From contig PMJA01000220.1 in NCBI GenBank assembly GCA_003158415.1, positions 3,539-10,780 of the forward strand: a DNA stretch of 7,242 nucleotides, given 5' to 3'. Below the pieces are notes generated by a model. That model saw nothing but the letters and a program-made list of their open reading frames with translations, had not been told where the DNA came from and did no database searches. Both the position numbers and the translations under genes were made by a program. The DNA is from Methylobacter sp. Its GTDB lineage: Bacteria > Pseudomonadota > Gammaproteobacteria > Methylococcales > Methylomonadaceae. Shown one piece after another: positions 1 to 5,393 of this stretch. How positions within the stretch are numbered: position 1 is the stretch's first letter; each line of letters begins with the position of its first letter.

Positions 1-78
1 TATGGAGGCGGCTCTGGCGGCGGTCACGGGGGCGCCGGATATGGAGGCGGATATGGCGGCGGTCACAGGGGCGGCGGT
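1..78 (+). repeat. 39-bp tandem repeat, two copies, Gly-rich coding
   Basis: Bases 1-39 and 40-78 are near-identical units, differing at about five positions by eye. Each encodes 13 residues of the pattern YGGGxGGGHxGxG. The period is a multiple of three, so copy number can change without breaking the frame. The array probably continues upstream of the window. Confidence 0.75.
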
Positions 79-459
79 TATGCCGGAGGATACCGTTACT
101 ATGGCAGTGGCTATGGGATAGGTTTTATAGGCTTCCCCTATTACTGGCCTTACTATGCCTACCCTTACTATTCCAATTATCCCTATAATTCATCAGCGGT
201 CATGACGCCCTCCCCCGTTGTTTATATAGAACAAGGGACAGCAGCCAAAGCTCAGCCGCCGGTATCGGGCAAGTGGGACTATTGTGCAAAACCGGAAGGT
301 TATTATCCCTATATAAAGAAATGTACCGTAGCGTGGCAGAAAGTCGAACCGCAGCCCGCAGGCCAGGAACCCGGCTATTGGTATTACTGCGCCAGCCCTG
401 CCGGCTACTATCCATACGTCAGGCAGTGTACCGCTAACTGGCAAAAAATTGTCCCTTAG
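1..459 (+). CDS. Gly/Tyr-rich probable exported protein with two C-terminal Cys repeats (5'-truncated)
   Basis: The reading frame is open from base 1 to the TAG at 457-459 (152 visible residues), so the start and any signal peptide lie outside the window. An ATG at 202 exists, but the same frame stays open through it and encodes clearly patterned protein upstream, so it is internal. Residues 1-39 are Gly-rich with Tyr and His. Residues 40-66 are dominated by Tyr and Pro. The C-terminal half has two 26-residue units (starting at W92 and W127) of the form W-x-Y-C-A-x-P-x-G-Y-Y-P-Y-[IV]-x-x-C-T-x-x-W-Q-K. Each unit has two Cys, which fits disulfides in a secreted or periplasmic protein; this is inferred. 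Similar short YYC/GYYPYV/C units occur in uncharacterised proteobacterial envelope proteins, as I recall. The stop lies 12 nt before the next gene, a lipoprotein, so the two are probably co-transcribed. The function is unknown; an envelope or surface structural role is a guess. Confidence 0.85.
   Translation, partial: YGGGSGGGHGGAGYGGGYGGGHRGGGYAGGYRYYGSGYGIGFIGFPYYWPYYAYPYYSNYPYNSSAVMTPSPVVYIEQGTAAKAQPPVSGKWDYCAKPEGYYPYIKKCTVAWQKVEPQPAGQEPGYWYYCASPAGYYPYVRQCTANWQKIVP
274..456 (+). repeat. Duplicated 26-aa Cys/Tyr-rich module (units at 274-351 and 379-456)
   Basis: The two units are offset by 105 bp (35 residues). At protein level they share W, Y, both Cys, G-Y-Y-P-Y, T and W-Q-K. At DNA level they are much less alike than at protein level, indicating an old duplication kept by selection. 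The linker between them is rich in Pro, Gln and Gly. Confidence 0.8.
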
Positions 460-471
460 GAGTTGCAACTC

Positions 472-852
472 ATGTTAAAGCTATTGATCACTTTATTTTC
501 TGTTTCCCTGCTCAGCGCCTGCGCGTCGACCCTGCCCAGTGGCCCCGGTGTTTTGGTGTTGCCCGGCACCGGCAAGGATTTCAATAATTTCCATAATGAC
601 GATTTGACGTGTCGGCAATCGGCCCATGCCCAGCTCGAAGCATTACCAGAGCAACCCGATTCCAAAGAGGAGGGCCAACAAAACTTTGACATCAGCTATA
701 TCCAATGTATGTATGTCAAAGGTCATCGTGTCCCCGTACCCGGCGAATTAATGTTCAACACCCAGCAGGAATGGCATGCGCCGCCTCCGCCGGAAATGCC
801 CGCACCACCTAAAACCATCAGTCCGCCGCCAGCTGCCAAGCCCCCGCAGTGA
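472..852 (+). CDS. Small proline-rich lipoprotein with Gly-zipper-family flanks but no zipper
   Basis: This is a 126-residue predicted lipoprotein. The N-terminus is a short hydrophobic signal ending in the lipobox L-S-A-C, with the lipidated Cys at 17. ATG 472 is preferred because AGGAG (458-462) lies 9 nt upstream; a TTG at 463 in the same frame sits directly against that site. Residues 29-51 (P-G-T-G-K, D-D-L-T-C-R-Q-S-A) and 71-91 (F-D-I-S-Y-I-Q-C-M-Y, K-G-H, V-P-V-P-G) resemble the segments that flank the glycine zipper in YMGG-like envelope proteins. The zipper itself is absent, replaced by about 18 polar residues. Residues 102-126 are a Pro/Ala tail. It is probably attached to the outer membrane, facing the periplasm. 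It follows the Cys-repeat gene by 12 nt. The exact function is unknown. Confidence 0.85.
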   Translation: MLKLLITLFSVSLLSACASTLPSGPGVLVLPGTGKDFNNFHNDDLTCRQSAHAQLEALPEQPDSKEEGQQNFDISYIQCMYVKGHRVPVPGELMFNTQQEWHAPPPPEMPAPPKTISPPPAAKPPQ

Positions 853-885
853 CTATAGATTGTTAGCCTCATTGAAACCTGCATA

Positions 886-1806
886 ATGATAAAGAAATCC
901 TCGCATCATTCCATTCCAGTGGTTAATCCCGGCATCCCTTCATCGGCAAATTTTCCGTATTTTACGCCCTGGCTTTTTGTATTTACGCTGCTCTGGCTAG
1001 TCGTTTACGGGTTCGCATTTCCTGATCCGCTAAGACTTGCCGCCGACAATTGGCCGCTGATTCTCGTTGGCATATTCGGCGCCTTTATCGGAAACGTGAC
1101 CGCTATCGGCGGCGGCATTGTTTTTATCCCAGTGCTGATGTTCGCCTATAAAGTTGATCCGATAAGCGCCTTAAAATTAGCCTTCGTCACCCAAGCTGTC
1201 GGTATGACTAGCGGCGCATCCGGTTGGCTGCGTCGTGGCGACGTGCCATTATCGCTGTTGAAATGGACGGTGCCCGCGCTTATTGCCGGAGCGGCAATAT
1301 CCACCTTCCTGATCCACCCGCAGCCCATGCTGGTCAAAGGTCTATTTGGCCCCGTTGCCTTTATAGCCGGTTTGTTGACATTGGTCACGCTGGATCGAAA
1401 AGGGGTACGCACAGGGCTTCCTGCAAAAGCCCTGATCCCCGTCATGTTGGTTTCTTTGGTCGGTGGCCTTATTACCGGCTGGGTTGCGATAGGCGAAGGT
1501 GAAATTATCGCCGCTTTTTGTATGATCGCCTACGGTCTTGACGCCAACCGTGCCATTGGCTTAGGCGTGGTATTGCTAGCCATAAACTCTATACTGCTGG
1601 CTTTAATTCATGGCTGCTATTTCGGCGGCGTTCCCTGGGAGCTGGCGGCATTCACCATGCTGGGGGTGTTATGGGGCGGACGCCTGGGGCCGTTTCTTGC
1701 GCAATGGATTCCAATGCGCACAACAAAAAAGGCTTTCGCTCTGGTCGCTTTGCTTGATGGTCTGGTCGTTACCTTACAGGCATGTTATGTGATGTTTTTG
1801 GCGTAG
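886..1806 (+). CDS. TauE/SafE-family membrane permease (sulfite/organosulfonate exporter-like)
   Basis: This is a 306-residue polytopic inner-membrane protein. Hydrophobic segments are visible near residues 28-46, 56-88, 93-115, 124-143, 150-169, 182-218, 222-245, 250-272 and 284-305, about 8-9 helices. The family-type glycine motifs G-G-G-I-V-F-I-P-V-L (75-84) and G-x-x-x-G-W-V-A-I-G-E-G-E (194-206) recur in the two halves, as expected for the internally duplicated TauE/SafE (formerly DUF81) fold. Family members move sulfite, sulfonates or small organic anions, and substrate cannot be assigned from sequence. The first ATG of the frame is used. No good Shine-Dalgarno site is visible upstream, and the same frame holds the lipoprotein stop 33 nt before. 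Residues 1-25 are a polar extension before the first helix. It runs in the same direction as the lipoprotein gene and may share its transcript. A link to the C4 genes opposite is not supported. Confidence 0.85.
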   Translation: MIKKSSHHSIPVVNPGIPSSANFPYFTPWLFVFTLLWLVVYGFAFPDPLRLAADNWPLILVGIFGAFIGNVTAIGGGIVFIPVLMFAYKVDPISALKLAFVTQAVGMTSGASGWLRRGDVPLSLLKWTVPALIAGAAISTFLIHPQPMLVKGLFGPVAFIAGLLTLVTLDRKGVRTGLPAKALIPVMLVSLVGGLITGWVAIGEGEIIAAFCMIAYGLDANRAIGLGVVLLAINSILLALIHGCYFGGVPWELAAFTMLGVLWGGRLGPFLAQWIPMRTTKKAFALVALLDGLVVTLQACYVMFLA

Positions 1807-1835
1807 CATATTCAGCTGAATGTTTTATACTTTCC

Positions 1836-1874
1836 ATGCGGTGCAATACGGCTATCGCCTATTGCACCCTGCAT
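1836..1874. terminator. Hairpin between convergent genes, possible bidirectional terminator
   Basis: GGTGCAATA (1840-1848) and TATTGCACC (1860-1868) are perfect 9-bp inverted arms. The stem can continue inward with GGC/GCC around a TATC loop (1850-1859). It can continue outward with ATGC/GCAT (1836-1839 and 1871-1874) across a 2-nt bulge. It lies 29-33 nt from the stop codons of the two convergent genes, a typical terminator position. Neither strand has a clear T tract after it, so a rho-independent role is uncertain. It might instead protect the 3' ends of the mRNAs or be a dispersed repeat. Confidence 0.5.
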
Positions 1875-1902
1875 CTTACGCGTTCTGCGGCCATACCTAC
1901 TT

Positions 1903-3324
1903 TCAAAGCGATTCCTGATCATTCGTCCCCATCACTAAATCTCGCCACTCTGCTTTTTGTGGAATTAATGGCGGCATAGCAGCAAATTCAGGTTCTGGCG
2001 TCGGCCTTGCGACCAACTGATCGAAGTCGCGGGTCACGACCCCCCCTTTACGGAAAAAGGCATTGTAAATAGCCCAGTTCGCGCCATTGCGCGAGCCATC
2101 CCAAGGAAAGCGGCGCAGCATCGACTGCAGCGTATAAAATCCGTCATAGGTGTCCAAGTATCCGCGATAGAGTTGTTCCGCCGATAACCCGGCCGGTTTG
2201 AAAACGATATGGGATTGATCGTATTTATTCCAATCGAAGGAGACGATTTGTTTGCGCCGCATCGCCTCAAACCAATTGATGGTGCCTGGATAGGGTGTCA
2301 GCAGTGAATAGCCGCACATGTCGAATTTGGCATCGATGTTGAATTTTAAGGTTTCCTCGAATACAGACGGCTCGTCGCCTTCAAAGCCGAATATAAACAA
2401 ACCCAGCGCCATGATGCCATGTCGATGCAACTTCTCAACCAGTTCAAAATAAGAGTCGGGATTGTTCTGGCACTTATGGACGCTGCGCAGAGTTTGCTTG
2501 GAGATGGATTCAAAACCTATGGATAGCATAAAACAACCACTTTCCGCCGCCAATTCCAACAGGCGCTCATCGTGTGCATCCCGGCTGTTGACAGCTGCCT
2601 GCCATTTCAGGCCTCGCCCCTTGAAGGCCTTCATGACCTCCATCGCGCGTTTCGGCGTCCCGAAAAAGTCAGAGTCGTTAATCAAAATTACCCGTTCTTC
2701 TATATGTTCAATCTCGGCTATGATGTCTTCGATAGGGCGGTAGCGAAAGCGCAGACCATACATTGTGGGTTCTGCGCAAAAGGTGCAACCGTGATGGCAA
2801 CCGCGGGAGGTTTGGACAAAGCCTTTGTTTATATAGCGGTTGCTTTTTAGTAACCCTTGCCGAGGTAAGGGCATGTTGATCATGGAGTGTAGATTTTCGG
2901 CCTTGTAGATACCATGCAAATTACCGTGGAGTAGATCCTCCAAAACCTTGTCCATGACTAACTCGGCTTCTCCGACCACGACAGCATCGGCATGTTTCAG
3001 TGCCTCCTGAGGCAGGTAACTAACATGCACGCCGCCCATGATTACGGGAATACCGCGAGCCCGGAAGGCATCGGCGATTTCGTAACCCCTGTTCACATAG
3101 GATGTCATGGCAGAAATGCCTACCATATCAACATTCAGGTCAAAATCGATGGGTTCAATGTTCTCGTCGGTCAAAATGATTTCGTACTCGTCTTCCGGAA
3201 TCAGTCCTGCCACCGCGAGGAGTCCTGCGACCGGCGAATATAGTGCCTTGCCGAAGAATAACGGCCGGGTAGCAAAAGTATCGGCCTTTGGGTTGATCAA
3301 ATGGATACGTCGGGTTCTTGCCAT
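1903..3324 (-). CDS. Cobalamin-binding-domain radical SAM enzyme
   Basis: This 473-residue protein has a Rossmann-like B12-binding region at about 1-140 and a radical SAM barrel from about 165. Visible marks of the first are N-P-K near the start, T-D-E-N-I-E at 52-57, M-G-G-V-H at 96-100 and V-V-G-E-A-E at 116-121. The 4Fe-4S/SAM motif is C176-HHG-C180-TF-C183. The base-off cobalamin motif DxHxxG is not visible in the first domain; many members of this class lack it. I-G-F-E-S (269-273) and L-F-I-F-G-F-E-G (309-316) are typical barrel strands. The C-terminal 100 residues resemble tails of class B methylases of the HpnP/HpnR and BchE-like group, but I cannot assign a substrate. The start ATG at 3324 has AAGG about 7 nt upstream. 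It is the last gene of the - strand run, 73 nt after the lactonase gene with a REP-like palindrome between, so it may be a separate unit. Confidence 0.9.
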   Translation of the reverse strand: MARTRRIHLINPKADTFATRPLFFGKALYSPVAGLLAVAGLIPEDEYEIILTDENIEPIDFDLNVDMVGISAMTSYVNRGYEIADAFRARGIPVIMGGVHVSYLPQEALKHADAVVVGEAELVMDKVLEDLLHGNLHGIYKAENLHSMINMPLPRQGLLKSNRYINKGFVQTSRGCHHGCTFCAEPTMYGLRFRYRPIEDIIAEIEHIEERVILINDSDFFGTPKRAMEVMKAFKGRGLKWQAAVNSRDAHDERLLELAAESGCFMLSIGFESISKQTLRSVHKCQNNPDSYFELVEKLHRHGIMALGLFIFGFEGDEPSVFEETLKFNIDAKFDMCGYSLLTPYPGTINWFEAMRRKQIVSFDWNKYDQSHIVFKPAGLSAEQLYRGYLDTYDGFYTLQSMLRRFPWDGSRNGANWAIYNAFFRKGGVVTRDFDQLVARPTPEPEFAAMPPLIPQKAEWRDLVMGTNDQESL

Positions 3325-3357
3325 AGGAGTGCCTTGTTGGTTTACGGAATTGTATAG

Positions 3358-3378
3358 TTCCCACGCTCCGGCGTGGAA
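3358..3378. repeat. REP-like palindrome (TTCCCACGC type)
   Basis: CCACGC (3361-3366) pairs with GCGTGG (3371-3376) around a TCCG loop. Outer TT/AA pairs are possible if C3360 is bulged. The sequence resembles the widespread GTTCCCACGC...GCGTGGGAAC repeats I know from many gammaproteobacterial and methanotroph genomes, often mobilised by REP-associated tyrosine transposases. This copy has lost one G on the right arm. It sits between two - strand genes and could stabilise or attenuate the transcript. Family membership is from memory; the hairpin is seen directly. Confidence 0.6.
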
Positions 3379-3397
3379 ACGATGTGATGTTATTGCA

Positions 3398-4219
3398 TTA
3401 ACAATAATAATCCGGCGCTTTTTTCATGTTTTCAAATACCGCCATGTCATGGGAAAACATCACTTGAGCCTGGTATTTCTTTGCCAAACTTCTGACCCGC
3501 TCAATTGACTTGAAAAAAGCAATGCTGTCATAAACAAGACCGGAAGCTCTTGCAGGCGGGCCATAGACTGTTTTGTTATAGATGGCATCCATTGGAAATA
3601 TCAGTACGCCCTCCTTTTCCAAGTGAACAATTAGGCCTGATGAACCTGCTGTGTGCCCAGGCAGTGCAATAAATTCAATGCCCGGAAAGATTTCGGTATC
3701 CTCATTAAGCAAATGATAGCATTTAACCGGCGCTACAACTTCACTCTTTATGTATGCGCCATGACTTTTAGGATCCTGATTTGAGTGTACAAGGGTTTTC
3801 GCATATTCAAACTCTTTACGGGAAACATACACCTCGGCATGTTTAAACAAGTCAATATTGCCGATATGATCCAAGTGCATGTGGGACAAAATGACGGTGG
3901 TAATATCTTCAGGCCGGATATTTACCAGCTTTAACTGATTTTCCAAGCGTTGATGTTCTGCAAAGGTAAAAGGGAAGATGTTAACTAATTCTGGACACCA
4001 ATGTCCTTCACTGGCTTGGGGGTGGCAGCCTAAATCAAAGAGAATTTTGCCTTCAGGATGATCGATAAGAACAGCGTAAACCGGTATTTCAACCCAATGC
4101 GTAGCAACATTTTTGTTGTCTTTTGTTGCTACCGTAGACATAGCCACCATCCAGTTTTCATCACATTCTAGTTTACCTAGATTCAATATATAGACTTTAG
4201 TATTTCGAATAGTATTCAT
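3398..4219 (-). CDS. AttM/AiiA-type metallo-beta-lactamase-fold lactonase (AHL or gamma-butyrolactone lactonase)
   Basis: This is a 273-residue cytoplasmic enzyme with no signal peptide. The di-zinc motif is H113-x-H115-x-D117-H118, followed by H189 (P-G-H-T), D211 (M-D-A-I-Y), Tyr214 and H257 (S-H-D). That is the full ligand set of AHL lactonases, including the Tyr three residues after the bridging Asp that assists ring opening in AiiA (D191/Y194 there). The C-terminus K-K-A-P-D-Y-Y resembles the K-K-A-P-E-F-Y end of Agrobacterium AttM/BlcC. The family hydrolyses the lactone ring of acyl-homoserine lactones or gamma-butyrolactone, the latter giving 4-hydroxybutyrate. Placement 46 nt after a 4-hydroxybutyrate dehydrogenase gene favours gamma-butyrolactone; quorum quenching remains possible. 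ATG 4219 is chosen because AGGA (4228-4225) lies 5 nt upstream. An in-frame ATG at 4225 overlaps that site and would add two residues. Sampled stretches are AT-richer than neighbouring genes. Confidence 0.88.
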   Translation of the reverse strand: MNTIRNTKVYILNLGKLECDENWMVAMSTVATKDNKNVATHWVEIPVYAVLIDHPEGKILFDLGCHPQASEGHWCPELVNIFPFTFAEHQRLENQLKLVNIRPEDITTVILSHMHLDHIGNIDLFKHAEVYVSRKEFEYAKTLVHSNQDPKSHGAYIKSEVVAPVKCYHLLNEDTEIFPGIEFIALPGHTAGSSGLIVHLEKEGVLIFPMDAIYNKTVYGPPARASGLVYDSIAFFKSIERVRSLAKKYQAQVMFSHDMAVFENMKKAPDYYC

Positions 4220-4223
4220 GATC

Positions 4224-4246
4224 ATCCTATCTTATTTTTTTAGGAT
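4224..4246 (-). promoter_or_regulatory. Hairpin covering the ribosome binding site of the lactonase gene
   Basis: ATCCTA (4224-4229) and TAGGAT (4241-4246) are perfect 6-bp inverted arms with an 11-nt loop that is A-rich in the - strand RNA. The downstream RNA arm contains the AGGA Shine-Dalgarno of the lactonase start at 4219, so folding would hide it. The stem can be lengthened by 3 bp across a bulge that brings in bases next to the start codon. A weak AU-rich stem like this may have little effect, and it lies in a 46-nt gap where chance repeats are easy. Confidence 0.35.
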
Positions 4247-4265
4247 CATTGTCGCCCGCTGCCCA

Positions 4266-5393
4266 TCACCAGAGCGTTTTAAAAATATCGCGAATCTCAT
4301 CGCGACTTAACTCCACGTAATTGTTCACTAACAGGCGTTGTTGTTCGAGAATTACGCTATCGGCGAAAGATTCAATATCGGTTTCAGTCATACCGTATTC
4401 ACGCAAGGGCTTGGCGGGGAGTAGCTGGTTGAGCAAATCAGCCATCGATACCCAAGGGTCTTGATCCTCGGAACAATCCAGGACTTGCATGAGCTGCCGC
4501 GTTAAGACTTGCATTTTGCCCGCAGGTTTTTTGCTGCAATAGACTTGAAAAACAGCGCCAAAGAACCGGGCGCACGCTTCGCCATGAAATACATGATATT
4601 TTTCGCCCAGAGGGTAAGCAAGGGCATGCACAGCGCCCACGCCGACATTGCCGAAAGCTATTCCAGCGTAATTGCTGGCCATCAAAAGATCTTCGGCGAC
4701 GTCCCGGACTACGAAATCACTGTCGTTTGCCAATAGGGTTTTATACGATTTTAATATGAGCCGTATGGCTTCCATGCTAAATAGCTCGGAATAGGCATGA
4801 GCCCTTGGCGCTACGAAAGATTCCATGGCATGCGCCAGAGCATCAAGCGAGCTGGTGACCATGACCGGCTTGGGTAAGCCGTAAAGCAGTTCCGGGATCA
4901 ACGCCGCCTTGTCCGCAAACAAAGGTTCCGCCGCAAGCCCTTTTTTGGTACCCTTGGACAAAATGCCCGCAATCGAGATACAGGTCATCTCGCTGCCGGT
5001 ACCGCAGGTAGTTGGCACTAAAATAAGTTCTTTGTCTTTGATCAGTTGTGCCTTGCTTTCAAACCAATCCAAAGCGGTGTCCGTCGTTGGCTTAAGCGCC
5101 AAGAATTTGGCTATGTCGAGAACAGAACCGCCACCTACAGCAATTACCCGTTTGCACTTTAGCTTGCGAAAATCAGCGAGAATGCGGTCGATCATTTCAT
5201 CGGTAGGTTCGCCGCTGCCGTAGTCTTCAAATAACAGGACGGAACTTTGTATCTTTATCGGTTTTAACCACTGCTCATGCAGGTGGCGCACCGTAAAAAT
5301 ACAGTCTTCCGGGGTAAAGCCCGTCTGTTCGGCGAATTCCGCAAAAGAGGCGAAGCATTGAATGACAGGCCTGATTTGAAATTGTTTCATCAT
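4266..5393 (-). CDS. 4hbD: 4-hydroxybutyrate dehydrogenase, iron-containing alcohol dehydrogenase family
   Basis: This 375-residue enzyme reversibly reduces succinate semialdehyde to 4-hydroxybutyrate with NAD(P)H. The nucleotide-binding G-G-G-S is at 87-90 and P-T-T-C-G-T-G-S-E at 127-135. The metal ligands are D184, H188, H256 and H270, with the 14-residue spacing of the last two as in FucO. Several stretches match what I recall of Clostridium kluyveri 4HbD: Y-G-x-G-E-P-x-D-E-M-I (58-68), N-Y-A-G-I-A-F-G-N (241-249), K-P-L-R-E-Y-G-M (328-335) and Q-Q-R-L-L-V-N-N-Y (351-359). This supports 4hbD over a generic alcohol dehydrogenase. ATG 5393 overlaps the stop of the upstream sucD-like gene in an ATGA junction, indicating translational coupling. 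The next ATG (5390) is an equal alternative, being better spaced from GGGA. A gamma-butyrolactone-type lactonase gene follows 46 nt downstream. Confidence 0.9.
   Translation of the reverse strand: MMKQFQIRPVIQCFASFAEFAEQTGFTPEDCIFTVRHLHEQWLKPIKIQSSVLLFEDYGSGEPTDEMIDRILADFRKLKCKRVIAVGGGSVLDIAKFLALKPTTDTALDWFESKAQLIKDKELILVPTTCGTGSEMTCISIAGILSKGTKKGLAAEPLFADKAALIPELLYGLPKPVMVTSSLDALAHAMESFVAPRAHAYSELFSMEAIRLILKSYKTLLANDSDFVVRDVAEDLLMASNYAGIAFGNVGVGAVHALAYPLGEKYHVFHGEACARFFGAVFQVYCSKKPAGKMQVLTRQLMQVLDCSEDQDPWVSMADLLNQLLPAKPLREYGMTETDIESFADSVILEQQRLLVNNYVELSRDEIRDIFKTLW

Noticed and set aside
1..115. Repetitive GC-rich DNA as a CRISPR or non-coding repeat array
   Set aside because: The repeat has a codon-multiple period, has no unique spacers, and encodes a continuous Gly-rich protein segment.
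202..459. ATG 202 as the start of an independent 85-residue protein
   Set aside because: The same frame is open and clearly protein-coding back to base 1, and no ribosome binding site precedes 202.
463..471. TTG at 463 as start of the lipoprotein
   Set aside because: It directly abuts the AGGAG site, leaving no spacer, whereas ATG 472 has a 9-nt spacer and gives a normal signal peptide.
1810..1821. 12-bp perfect palindrome ATTCAGCTGAAT just after the permease stop
   Set aside because: It has no loop, so it cannot form a good RNA hairpin, and palindromes of this length are not rare enough to call an operator without a second copy.
2040..2046. Run of seven C bases inside the radical SAM gene, a possible frameshift site
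   Set aside because: The reading frame is intact across it and encodes sensible sequence on both sides, so no frameshift or pseudogene is indicated.
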